DNA of 64,000 nucleotides from assembly GCA_963794475.1 (NCBI GenBank), contig CAWCDW010000002.1, positions 186,001 through 250,000 on the forward strand. The letters are read 5' to 3'. A program made the translations under genes and the position numbers. The notes below the pieces were generated by a model, which saw only the letters and a list, made by a program, of their open reading frames with translations, had not been told where the DNA came from and did no database searches. This stretch comes from GAS188 sp963794475. Its GTDB lineage: Bacteria; Pseudomonadota; Alphaproteobacteria; Rhizobiales; Beijerinckiaceae. Position 1 is the first letter of the stretch. Every line of letters starts with the position of its first letter. Of the stretch, positions 1 to 8,204 are shown one piece after another.

Positions 1-624
1 CGGCGATTGCAGGTGACCTCGGCGCTCGAGCTCGACAAGGCCTCGGTCTGCGTTCAGAAGGGAACAACCACCGAGCTCAATCTTGCCGATTTTTTCCGCA
101 CCAATTCGATGACGTATCGCGAGCTTGCCTTCGATACGCTGGGCGATGCGATCAAGGCCTTCGACAGCGGTCAGTGCGACGTGTTCACGGCCGATCAATC
201 GGCGCTTTATGCCGAGCGTCTCGGCCTCAGCAAACCGGAGTCCACGGATATTCTTCCTGACGTGATCTCCAAGGAGCCTTTGGGACCGGTGGTGCGCAGT
301 GACGACATCGCATGGTTCAACATCGTGAAATGGGTCGGCTTCGCGCTCGTCGACGCCGAAGAGCTCGGAATCGGCGCGGACAATGGTGCGGAAGCGCTTG
401 CCTCGACGAAGCCGGACGCGAGGCGCTTCACCGGGGCCGACGGCGATTTCGGCCGCCGGCTCGGCCTCGACAATGCCTGGGCTCTGCAAGCGGTGCGGGC
501 CGTCGGGCATTATGGCGAGATGTTCGAGCGCAACATCGGCTCGCACTCTCGCCTCGGCGTGCCGCGCGGCCTGAACCAGCTCTGGTCGCAAGGCGGAATT
601 CTCTACGCGCCCCCCATGCGCTGA
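1..624 (+). CDS. aapJ: General L-amino acid ABC transporter, periplasmic binding protein AapJ (3' part)
   Basis: The open frame runs in from the left edge, so the N-terminus and signal peptide are missing; about 207 residues remain. The text closely follows my memory of rhizobial AapJ: a VCVQKGTTTELNLADFF block, a CDVFTAD segment, the ISKEPLGPVVR block and a C-terminus ending QGGILYAPPMR. AapJ is the periplasmic receptor of the broad-specificity AapJQMP amino-acid importer. The permease and ATPase genes that normally follow (aapQMP) are not here: the next genes are small and unrelated. Either this is a stand-alone copy or its partners lie elsewhere. The family call is firm; the exact substrate is inferred. 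Confidence 0.88.
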   Translation, partial: RRLQVTSALELDKASVCVQKGTTTELNLADFFRTNSMTYRELAFDTLGDAIKAFDSGQCDVFTADQSALYAERLGLSKPESTDILPDVISKEPLGPVVRSDDIAWFNIVKWVGFALVDAEELGIGADNGAEALASTKPDARRFTGADGDFGRRLGLDNAWALQAVRAVGHYGEMFERNIGSHSRLGVPRGLNQLWSQGGILYAPPMR

Positions 625-663
625 AAATCTATTCGTCCTAACGCTTGCGGCGATCGGCGAAAT

Positions 664-861
664 TCAACCGCGGCCTGAGCTTCGCGCGCCGCGTTTGGCG
701 TTATCAGCCGCGTCGCGGGCCATCGCCATATATTTTTCCGCGGCCTGAAGCAGCGAGAGCCTCGTCGCCCAATCGGATGACCGCGCTCGACGGCGCGCGG
801 CTGCCGCCATTGCGCGATAGCGGGCGGCGACCTCGCCAGGGTTTTCCGCGCGATTTGCCAT
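664..861 (-). CDS. Small hypothetical protein, about 65 aa, basic and helical
   Basis: A short frame begins at an ATG at 861; another ATG lies at 870 and the frame stays open to 936. The product is rich in Ala and Arg and has the look of small rhizobial proteins with a pattern such as YRAMAAAARRRARSS...LLQAAEKYMAMA, probably a two-helix protein. No signal peptide or membrane segment is visible and no strong ribosome-binding site precedes either ATG. Transcription would converge on the end of the aapJ-like gene. I do not know its function; the call rests on codon pattern and on resemblance to a commonly annotated hypothetical family. Confidence 0.45.
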   Translation of the reverse strand: MANRAENPGEVAARYRAMAAAARRRARSSDWATRLSLLQAAEKYMAMARDAADNAKRGARSSGRG

Positions 862-1117
862 GATGCCCATCAACAAAGAGAAAGGCGCGCGGGTTCCGTA
901 TGGTGAAACAGATGCGCGGTCTTGTCCCGTGCCCAAGGATATCCGAAATCAAGACAAGCTTTCTTGTGAGCGAATAAAAAGAAACAAGAGACGAAAGCTG
1001 AACGATTGTTTCACAAAAAATACTTTGGGTAACTTTTTGAGAATATTTACTTTGTTACGATGGAAGTCGAAAAGATCGTCCTTCTGATTATTTCACGAGC
1101 CCAGGAGAGTCAGCGCG

Positions 1118-1459
1118 ATGTCGTCAGATGGCCATGTCGCCGCGGCGCTTTACGCCTTCGCCAAGGACATCAGGCGAAAGGCCGATCCCGGCCGGACAGC
1201 GCCCGCTTCGCAAAGGAATGGGGAATTTCGCCAGCAGAACCTGGAGCAGCTCGCGGCGCAAGCGGAAGGGCTCGCAGCCAATCCGCGAAAGGCGACCTAC
1301 CAAGCTTTCGAGCGTATTCTCAAGCAAGCCGAGGAGCTTGGCGCTCCCGCCGAACGCGACATCGTGATCGCGGTTGCGAGCGCCTTCATGCAGCGCCCGT
1401 ATGTTTCAGAGCACCGCCTTCGCGCCTCGCCGGAGGCCAAATCATCAGCCGGCGGCTGA
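1118..1459 (+). CDS. Hypothetical protein, 113 aa
   Basis: The start is fixed by an AGGAGA ribosome-binding site about ten bases upstream of the ATG. The product begins MSSDGHVAAALYAFAKDIRRK and is hydrophilic, with an Ala/Gln/Glu-rich middle that should form helices. It has no signal peptide, membrane span or motif I recognise. The 150 bases upstream (about 960-1060) are clearly more AT-rich than the surroundings and probably contain its promoter, although I cannot assign convincing -35 and -10 boxes. It converges on the Rieske oxygenase gene. Function unknown. Confidence 0.55.
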   Translation: MSSDGHVAAALYAFAKDIRRKADPGRTAPASQRNGEFRQQNLEQLAAQAEGLAANPRKATYQAFERILKQAEELGAPAERDIVIAVASAFMQRPYVSEHRLRASPEAKSSAGG

Positions 1460-1501
1460 TCCGCATCCACTTTCGGCCGAAGCGGAAAGCCGCAGCGTGG
1501 A

Positions 1502-2713
1502 TCAAGCGATTTCTGCAAGATACCAGGCCATCCACGCAATCGCGTTCGGCTCGGCGGGCGAATAGGGGCCCGGCTCGTAGAAACGCGAGTTGACGCCCTT
1601 TTGCGCGTCTTCGGTGATGCGCTTGTCGGCCCGCGTCGTGACCCTCCATAGCCAGGTGAGCTTGTCGAGATCGTAATCGCGGCCCTCCCGCGCGTCGCCG
1701 CGGACGAGCCAGACGAGCTCCAAGGCGGAGCTCCTCGGCGCAAGCGGCATGAAGCGGTAAAGGACGCCGTGATCCGGATAGGCGATGAAGAAGCTCGACG
1801 GCGCAAAATGGGCGGAGGTGACGCCGCCATCATAATCGCTGAAGGCGCCCATGAGAGGGGCCACGGGCTCTCCGTTCGGCGCGCCCGTCTTGACCCCATC
1901 GTAGAGGGCATAGCGGAAGGTGAAGATCGAGGCCTCGCCTGTCGATGAAGCGACCCTGTGATCGATAGTTTGCACCTTCACGCCGAGCGCAACGCTGCGC
2001 GCCTCCATGGCCGCGTTGAGGTCGGCGATCTCGTCAAGCGGCCGCTCGAGTGCGTGCAGCTTCGAATATTCCGGGTGCGCCGGCGTGCAGTGGTAGCATT
2101 CGAGATAATTCTCGACGGCGAGCTTCCAATTGGCCGCAACCACATAGGTCTCGCGATGCGCGACCCTGGCGCGGCTCCAACCATAAGGCGCGTAGGCCCC
2201 GGAAATCGCCGAACGCGCCTTGTCGAGCGAGAGCGGCCGCTCGGCAAGCGAGATGAAGACGAGCCCTTCAATCATTTCGAGATGAACCGGCTTCAGCCCG
2301 TGCACCGACCTGTCGAAATCGGCAGGCATGTGGCGCGCCGCTCGAAGTCTTCCATCGAGTTCGTAGCTCCAGGCGTGGTACGGACAGACGAGAACGGACG
2401 CATGGCCGGAAGCGCTTGCGCAGATGCGCGATCCGCGGTGACGGCAGACATTGACGAAGGCGCGCAGCTTATCGTCCTTGCCGCGCACGATAATGACGCT
2501 TTCCTCGGCCATCTCGTGGAGAAACCAGTCGCCGGGGCTGGGCGCGCTGGATTCATGTCCCGCGAGAATCCAGTGCCTAAGGAAGATCCGCTCCATGTCA
2601 TGCTCGAAGGCATCCAGGCTGTTGTAGAGCGCCTGATGCAGCGAATGCGCCGCGGGCTGACGCCTTACAAGATCGCCAATGCGATCAGTCTCGGGGATCG
2701 TATGAATGGTCAT
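1502..2713 (-). CDS. Rieske [2Fe-2S] oxygenase, alpha subunit (GbcA/CntA-like ring-hydroxylating or N-demethylating type)
   Basis: The 403-residue product has the Rieske cluster motif, Cys90-x-His92 followed 17 residues later by Cys110-x2-His113. The mononuclear-iron segment ENYLECYHCTPAHPE lies at about 201-215, with His208 and His213 as iron ligands. This block is typical of the branch that includes glycine-betaine monooxygenase GbcA and carnitine oxygenase CntA, so oxidative N-demethylation or C-N cleavage of a quaternary amine is the most likely chemistry. The ATG at 2713 has a GGAG nine bases upstream; the frame stays open further upstream without coding character. It is the last gene of the peptide-type ABC operon, 58 bases after the last ATPase gene. 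No reductase partner lies nearby. Confidence 0.88.
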   Translation of the reverse strand: MTIHTIPETDRIGDLVRRQPAAHSLHQALYNSLDAFEHDMERIFLRHWILAGHESSAPSPGDWFLHEMAEESVIIVRGKDDKLRAFVNVCRHRGSRICASASGHASVLVCPYHAWSYELDGRLRAARHMPADFDRSVHGLKPVHLEMIEGLVFISLAERPLSLDKARSAISGAYAPYGWSRARVAHRETYVVAANWKLAVENYLECYHCTPAHPEYSKLHALERPLDEIADLNAAMEARSVALGVKVQTIDHRVASSTGEASIFTFRYALYDGVKTGAPNGEPVAPLMGAFSDYDGGVTSAHFAPSSFFIAYPDHGVLYRFMPLAPRSSALELVWLVRGDAREGRDYDLDKLTWLWRVTTRADKRITEDAQKGVNSRFYEPGPYSPAEPNAIAWMAWYLAEIA

Positions 2714-2771
2714 CGCGATGGCTCCGGGCGCGACCGCCTTTTCACGCCCTCGTCGGCGAAAGCTTATTCCT

Positions 2772-3548
2772 CTACGATGCGGCGTCAACGATCTCGGCCC
2801 CGCTGCGGTCAAAGCCGCGGTTGGAGCGAAGCAGTTGTCGTGTGTAGGGGTGCGTCACCCGCCCCGAAGCCAGCGCATCGGCGGAAGTCAATTCGATCAG
2901 CGATCCGTTGCTCATCACACCGATGCGCTCGCAGAGATGCGCGATCACCGCGAGGTCGTGGCTCACCATCAAAAGCGTGAGCCCGTGAACCTGCCGAAGC
3001 CTCGCGAGGAGGTTCAGGATCTCCGCCTGCACCGACACATCGAGCGCGGATGTGGGTTCGTCGAGCAGCAGAATGCGCGGCTCGAGCACGAGCGCCCGCG
3101 CGATCGCGACGCGTTGGCGCTGGCCGCCCGAAAGCTGGTGGGGATAGCGGTAGCGGTGCTCGGGCCCCAATCCGACCTCGCGCAGAACCGAAGAGATGCG
3201 GCGATCGGAGGCGCCGAGCCGATGGATCGCGATCGGCATGCTCAAGGTCTGGTCGACCGTCTGATTGGGGTGGAGCGATCCGTAAGGATCCTGGAAGACC
3301 ATCTGGACCATTTTCCGCTCGGCCGTCGAGCGATGCCCGGACATCTCCCGCCCGGCAAGGATCACGCGCCCTTGCGCGTGCGGGATCAGCCCGGCAATGG
3401 CCCGCAGAATTGTCGATTTGCCGGAACCGGATTCGCCAACGAGCCCGAAGGCTGCCCCCTCCTCCACCCGAAACGAAACATCGCTCGCGGCGAAGATCCG
3501 GCCCGTGCCGCTGCCGTAGCTGACCGTGACATGCTCGAGCACGATCAC
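2772..3548 (-). CDS. Peptide/opine/nickel-type ABC transporter ATP-binding protein (DppF-like)
   Basis: This 258-residue ATPase carries Walker A GESGSGKST (about 38-46), the signature LSGGQRQRVAIARAL and Walker B ILLLDEPTSALD. It powers substrate import with the neighbouring DppD-like ATPase. I chose the GTG at 3548 because it lies two bases after the stop of the upstream ATPase gene and is preceded by GGAGGG; a TTG at 3566 is the alternative. The tail after the nucleotide-binding core, ending near VTHPYTRQLLRS, is the usual oligopeptide-family extension. Family assignment is secure; the transported compound is unknown. Confidence 0.92.
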   Translation of the reverse strand: MIVLEHVTVSYGSGTGRIFAASDVSFRVEEGAAFGLVGESGSGKSTILRAIAGLIPHAQGRVILAGREMSGHRSTAERKMVQMVFQDPYGSLHPNQTVDQTLSMPIAIHRLGASDRRISSVLREVGLGPEHRYRYPHQLSGGQRQRVAIARALVLEPRILLLDEPTSALDVSVQAEILNLLARLRQVHGLTLLMVSHDLAVIAHLCERIGVMSNGSLIELTSADALASGRVTHPYTRQLLRSNRGFDRSGAEIVDAAS

Positions 3549-3550
3549 CC

Positions 3551-4393
3551 TTAGCCCTCCGCCCAAGCGGGATCACGCCGCAGTTGCGGAAGCTCCGCGC
3601 GTCGGCGACCCAATTCGGGCAGCGATGAGAGCAAGCCGCGCGTATAGGGGTGTCGCGCCTTTGCCAATTCGCCGGCCGCGCAGGTCTCGACCACGCGCCC
3701 GCCATACATCACCAACACGCGATCGCAAAAAGACGAGACGAGATGAAGATTGTGGCTGATCAGGATGAGCCCCATGCCACGGCTGCGCACGAGATCATCC
3801 ATGATCGCGAGCACCTGATGCTGCACGGTCACGTCGAGCGCGGAGGTCGGCTCGTCGGCGATCAGAAGGTCGGGTCCTGCGATCAGCATCATGGCGATCA
3901 TGACGCGCTGACCCATGCCGCCTGAGACCTGATGCGGGTAAAGCGCGTAGACGCGCTCAGGATCGCGGATGTGAACGGCGGTCAGCATATCCAAAGCCGC
4001 CGCGCGCGCGGTCTTGGCGGAACCGCGGAAATGGCAGCGGTGCGTCTCGGCAATCTGTTGGCCGACGCTCATCACAGGATCGAGCGAGTATTTTGGGTCT
4101 TGCAGGATCATGGCGACTTTTTTGCCGCGCAGGCGTCGGAACCCTCGCTCATCGAGAGACGTGAGATCCGTCCCGGCAAGGCGCATCTCATCGGCGGTCA
4201 CCACGCCCGGCGTCGCGACGAGGCCCATGATCGCGCGCCCCGTGGTCGATTTGCCGGAGCCGGATTCACCGACGATGCCTAGCCGCTCCCGACCCAGTTC
4301 GAAGGACACGTTGCGCACCGCGACGAGGTCGCCCTCGTCGCCTGGGTACATCACGCGCAAATTGCGCACGGTCAAAAGCGGTGTGTCGCTCAT
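3551..4393 (-). CDS. Peptide/opine/nickel-type ABC transporter ATP-binding protein (DppD-like)
   Basis: This 280-residue ATPase has Walker A GESGSGKST (42-50), signature VSGGMGQRVMIAMML and Walker B LLIADEPTSALD, with the C-terminal ARHPYTRGLLSSLPEL extension common to DppD/OppD proteins. The ATG at 4393 overlaps the stop of the upstream permease gene in an ATGA arrangement, which fixes the start and suggests translational coupling. It pairs with the DppF-like ATPase downstream. Signature 'SGGMGQR' is the usual variant in DppD-type subunits. Confidence 0.92.
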   Translation of the reverse strand: MSDTPLLTVRNLRVMYPGDEGDLVAVRNVSFELGRERLGIVGESGSGKSTTGRAIMGLVATPGVVTADEMRLAGTDLTSLDERGFRRLRGKKVAMILQDPKYSLDPVMSVGQQIAETHRCHFRGSAKTARAAALDMLTAVHIRDPERVYALYPHQVSGGMGQRVMIAMMLIAGPDLLIADEPTSALDVTVQHQVLAIMDDLVRSRGMGLILISHNLHLVSSFCDRVLVMYGGRVVETCAAGELAKARHPYTRGLLSSLPELGRRRAELPQLRRDPAWAEG

Positions 4394-5298
4394 GAGGAAC
4401 GGGAATCCGCCACGTCGCGCAAACCATCTCCCAAGAGGTTGAAACCGACGCTGGTGACGAAGATGGCGATGCCGGGAATGGTCGAGACCCACCATTGGCC
4501 GAGCAATACTTGCCGGCCTGACGACACCATGGCGCCCCATTCGGGCGCGGGCGGCTGCGCCGCTAGCCCAAGGAAGCCCAATCCGGCCGCCGTCAGAATG
4601 ATGCCGGCCATGTCCAAGGTGAGACGAATGATCACCGAAGGCAGGCAAAGCGGCATGATCTGACTGAGGATGATGCGAAGATGCGAAGCGCCTTGCAGTT
4701 CGGCCGCCTCAATGAACTCGGCCCTTCGTCGCGTCAGGGTTTCGGCCCGCGCGAGGCGCGCGTAAGGCGGCCAGGTCGTCAAGGCGATGGCGACGACCGC
4801 GTTCTCGATCCCGGGCCCGAGCGCGGCGGCGAAGGCGAGTGCCAGCACGAGGCGCGGGAAAGACAGGAAGATGTCGGTGACGCGCATCAGGACAGCGTCG
4901 ACCCAACCGCCGAAATACCCCGCGGCGAGCCCGATGCCCAGGCCGACGGGCGCGACGATCGCCGACACGAGAGCGACGATGATCAAGGTGGTGCGTGCGC
5001 CGAACACGATGCGCGCGAAAATGTCCCGGCCCAGCTCATCGACACCGAACCAATGCGCAGAGGAAGGCGGCTGCAATCGCTCGGTGAGCACTTGCAAGGT
5101 CGCGGCGCGAGGATCGGCGAGCAAAGGAGCCGCAACCGCCGTGAGGACCAAGGCCGACACGACGAAGAGTCCCGTCATGGCGAGCCCGTTCCGCCGAAAG
5201 GCGAGCCAGGCCCGGTACCAGCGTCCCAAGCGGGCCTGACGCCGGCTCGCGGGCGCCGGGTTGAGCAGCCATCCCCGCAATGCGAGGGCGGCGCTCAT
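4390..5298 (-). CDS. Peptide-type ABC transporter permease (DppC-like)
   Basis: The 302-residue inner-membrane protein has a cytoplasmic N-terminus, a first hydrophobic span near residues 38-60 and several further spans. The cytoplasmic loop EFIEAAELQGASHLRIILSQ... is the EAA motif that docks onto the ATPases. The start at 5298 overlaps the stop of the DppB-like gene (ATGA), and its own stop overlaps the next ATPase gene, so the operon is tightly coupled. The segment HWFGVDELGRDIFARIVFGA is highly typical of DppC/OppC permeases. Confidence 0.92.
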   Translation of the reverse strand: MSAALALRGWLLNPAPASRRQARLGRWYRAWLAFRRNGLAMTGLFVVSALVLTAVAAPLLADPRAATLQVLTERLQPPSSAHWFGVDELGRDIFARIVFGARTTLIIVALVSAIVAPVGLGIGLAAGYFGGWVDAVLMRVTDIFLSFPRLVLALAFAAALGPGIENAVVAIALTTWPPYARLARAETLTRRRAEFIEAAELQGASHLRIILSQIMPLCLPSVIIRLTLDMAGIILTAAGLGFLGLAAQPPAPEWGAMVSSGRQVLLGQWWVSTIPGIAIFVTSVGFNLLGDGLRDVADSRSS

Positions 5299-6371
5299 CG
5301 CCGCTCTCGCGCCCGCGGGTCGACGAGGGGATAAATGAGATCGGACACCATGTTGAGGCCGATATAAACCACCCCCACCAACATCGTGCCGCCGAGCACC
5401 GCGTTGAGATCGGCGTTGAAGAGCGAATTCTTCATGTAAAGGCCGAGGCCCGGCCAGGCGAACACGGTTTCCGTCAGCACCGCGCCTTCGAGCAGGTTGC
5501 CGAACGTCAAGGCAATCACCGTCACAAGCGGCACCCAGACATTGCCGAGCGCGTGCACCCACACCACGCGGAAGGGCGACAATCCCTTCGCCAAGGTTGC
5601 GAGAATATATTCCTGCTTCAACTGACCGAGCATGAAGCTTCGCGTCATGCGCGCGACGTAAGCGAGCGAGAGATATCCCAGGATCGAGGCGGGCAGGACG
5701 AGGTGCCCGATCGAATTCCAGAAGACGTCGTGCTCGCCGGCGACGAGGCTGTCGACCGTGATGAGCCCGGTGACCACGGGCACGATATCGTCATAGCTCA
5801 CGTCGAGCCGGCCGGGCCCTTCGACCCAGCCGAGCTTGGCGTAGAAGACGAGAAGCCCGATGAGGCCGAGCCAAAACACCGGCATCGAATAGCCGATCAG
5901 CGAGCCGAAGCGGATCACCTGATCCTGCCAGCGGCCACGATGGGTCGCGGCGATCACGCCAAGCGGAATGCCGAAGGCGACGCCGATGATCAGCGCCAGG
6001 AGGGAAAGCTCGAGCGTTGCGGGAAAGACCCGAAGCAGATCCTGGAGGACCGGCTGCGAGGTGATGACGGAATTGCCGAAATCGCCGTGCAGCACTTTCA
6101 GAAGATAGCGCCAATATTGCACCGGGATCGGCAGATCGAGGCCGATCTCGCTGCGTACCCGGTTGTAGGTCTCAATGGATGCTTTGTCGCCAACGATGGC
6201 AAGCACCGGATCGATCGGGATCACCCGACCGATGAAGAAGGTCACGCAGGTGAGGCCGAGAAAGGTCAGGACGACGGAGAAAAGCAAACGCCAGACGCGA
6301 CGAACGGGCCCGGCCACCCGCCGGGCCCATTCGCCATCAGCGACGGCCGCCGGGGCGGCGACCATCACCAT
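5295..6371 (-). CDS. Peptide-type ABC transporter permease (DppB-like)
   Basis: The 358-residue integral membrane protein has a first membrane span (about 30-50), the family block FIGRVIPIDPVLAIVGD and the HGDFGNSVITSQPV stretch seen in DppB/OppB proteins. The EAA loop region (YILATLAKGLSPFRVVWVHA) is intact. The start at 6371 lies ten bases after the end of the binding-protein gene. It forms the translocation pore with the DppC-like partner. No frameshift is seen in this gene, unlike the binding protein upstream. Confidence 0.92.
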   Translation of the reverse strand: MVMVAAPAAVADGEWARRVAGPVRRVWRLLFSVVLTFLGLTCVTFFIGRVIPIDPVLAIVGDKASIETYNRVRSEIGLDLPIPVQYWRYLLKVLHGDFGNSVITSQPVLQDLLRVFPATLELSLLALIIGVAFGIPLGVIAATHRGRWQDQVIRFGSLIGYSMPVFWLGLIGLLVFYAKLGWVEGPGRLDVSYDDIVPVVTGLITVDSLVAGEHDVFWNSIGHLVLPASILGYLSLAYVARMTRSFMLGQLKQEYILATLAKGLSPFRVVWVHALGNVWVPLVTVIALTFGNLLEGAVLTETVFAWPGLGLYMKNSLFNADLNAVLGGTMLVGVVYIGLNMVSDLIYPLVDPRARERR

Positions 6372-6381
6372 GGGCGAGCTC

Positions 6382-7976
6382 TCACTTCGTGATCGTACGA
6401 TAGAAATTGAAGTCCTCGAAGAGCCCGGTCTTGAAGCCTTTCACATCGGCGCGCGACGCGACCTGGTTCGCGTTCTGGAACATGATCACGAACGGGCCTG
6501 TGTCGGTCACCGTCTTTTGCAACGCCGCGTATTCGGCCTTGCGCTTTTCGGTATCGATTTCCTTGGCGGCCGCCAGCGTCTGCTTCGTCAAATCGGGAAT
6601 GTACCAATGCGTTCGCCAGGCGAGCGGCTTGATCTTCGGCGTGTCGCTGTCGTCATCGTTATGCGCGAAGGTGTCGGCATTGCTGTGCGGATCGAAATAG
6701 TCCGGTGCCCAGCTGTTCAGCACGAGCTGGTGCTTGCGGGCGCGGAAGATCTGCAGCTCCTGCTTGAGCTCGACCTGCACGATCTTGAGCTTGATGCCGG
6801 CCTGTCCCATCGTCTGCTGAACCGATTGCGCGATATCGGTCCAAGGCGGAAGATTCGGCGTCGTGAACTCGAGCTCGAAGCCGTTCGGGTATCCGGCCTC
6901 AGCCAAAAGGGCCTTGGCTTTCTCCACGTTCAGGTTGAACGGGTTGTAGGCGATCGCCCCGAGGAAGCCGAGCGGCAGAAAGGCCTCCTGCTGGATGAAG
7001 CGGCCCTTGAGCACGGTGTTCACCATGCCCTCGTAGTCGACGAGCATACTTCATGGCCTCGCGGACTTTCGGGTTCTTGAGATGCTCTTCGGTCAAGTTC
7101 ATGCCGAGATAATAGGTGTTCGCGGCCGGGAAGGACTCGATGCGGATATCCTTGTTGCTGGCCATCGGCGTGAGCTGATCCGGCGTCAGATCCCGCGCGA
7201 TGTCGATGTCGCCCTTCTCAAGCAGAAGGCGTTGCGTCGCAGGTTCGGGAATATGTCTCACCACCACGCGCTTCATATGAGGCGGCCCGAGGTGATAATT
7301 GGGGTTGGCTTCGAGCGTCACGGACTCGTCAGCTTTCCAGGAGACGAGATTATAGGGCCCTGAACCCGCGGAATGGGACTTGAGCCAGGCATTGCCCATG
7401 TCGCCATTGGTCTCATTCGCCATCGCCACCTTCTTTTCGACGACCGAGGCCGCGAAGGTGCTCATCAGGTTCAGCACCAGCGAGGGAGCGAGATCCTCGG
7501 TGATCTTGAAAGTGACGGTGCCAGGATCGGTCGCTTGCACGAGATCCTTGACGTTGTCCTTGCTCCAGCCGAGCTGGGTGAAAAGGAAGGCGGGCGTCTT
7601 GTCGAGCAGCACGACCCGCTGCAAGGACCAAGCCATGTCATCGGCGGTGATCGGGGCGCCGCTCGCGAACTTCTGGTTCGGGCGAAGCTTGAAGACGAAG
7701 GTTTTGGCGTCTGGTGAAACCGTCCAGCTCTCGGCAACGCCGCCGACGAGCTTCGTCGGATCCTCGGCCTCATAGCGCAGCAAGCCGATCGTAGATGTTG
7801 GTGCCGAGCTCCTGCGTCGCGATCTCGTAGGATTCGGCAGGATCGAAGGTGATGATGCCGTCGAGCTGCCAGGCGATCACGACGGTATCCTTCGGGGTCG
7901 CGGCCTCGGCGGCCGGCGCCGCGAAGGCCAGCGAAAGCGCTGTCGCCAAAGCGGCAAGCCAAAGTCGTTTCGACAT
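6382..7976 (-). pseudogene. Peptide-type ABC transporter substrate-binding protein (DppA/SBP_bac_5 family), broken by two frameshifts as sequenced
   Basis: Three successive frames together make one DppA-like protein. The first part starts at the ATG at 7976 behind a GGGAGGGATCA ribosome-binding site, has a signal peptide ending PAAEA, and runs to NIYDRL. The second resumes with LRYEAEDPTKLVGG (from about 7780) and runs to REAMKYA near 7050. The third continues VDYEGMVNTVLKGRF to the stop at 6382. Removing one base near 7781-7784 and one near 7043-7046 restores a single 530-residue frame, the usual family length. As sequenced no full receptor is made, though the permeases and ATPases are intact. 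It may be an assembly artefact. Confidence 0.85.
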
Positions 7977-8204
7977 TGATCCCTCCCTTGATACTCTCCT
8001 CGGGGATCCCCGCCGCATTTCTAGGGACGATATCAGTGCTCGCAAGGTTAGGATGCCGTCGCCGGACGCGCAACAAGCTTTTATTATGCATTCGCTTTAA
8101 CATCCGCGAGCCTTGATGACAGCGGGCCGGAAGGTGCCGCCATCCATTGACTCGCCTTGCCGAATGCCTAGGCTTTATCGCCTTTTCGAGAAGGATACTG
8201 TCCG
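7977..8204. promoter_or_regulatory. Divergent promoter region between the two arms of the catabolic island
   Basis: These 228 bases separate the minus-strand ABC/Rieske operon from the plus-strand aminotransferase. On the minus strand TTGCGA (8040-8045) and TAGAAA (8018-8023) stand 16 bases apart, a weak sigma-70-like pair. On the plus strand TTGACT lies at 8147-8152 with only a poor -10 downstream. An AT-rich patch at 8080-8100 lies between them. No regulator gene is adjacent, so the controlling protein is unknown. The promoter boxes are my reading by eye. Confidence 0.4.

Noticed and set aside
1060..1593. Plus-strand frame of 177 codons overlapping the 113-residue gene
   Set aside because: It runs into the convergent Rieske gene, has no ribosome-binding site, and its product is Arg-rich shadow text. 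The frame at 1118 has a good site.
5280..6392. Long plus-strand frame of 370 codons opposite the DppB-like permease
   Set aside because: It is an antisense shadow: high GC at third positions opens the opposite frame. The product is rich in His, Arg, Asp and Glu with no family blocks, while the minus strand encodes a clear permease.
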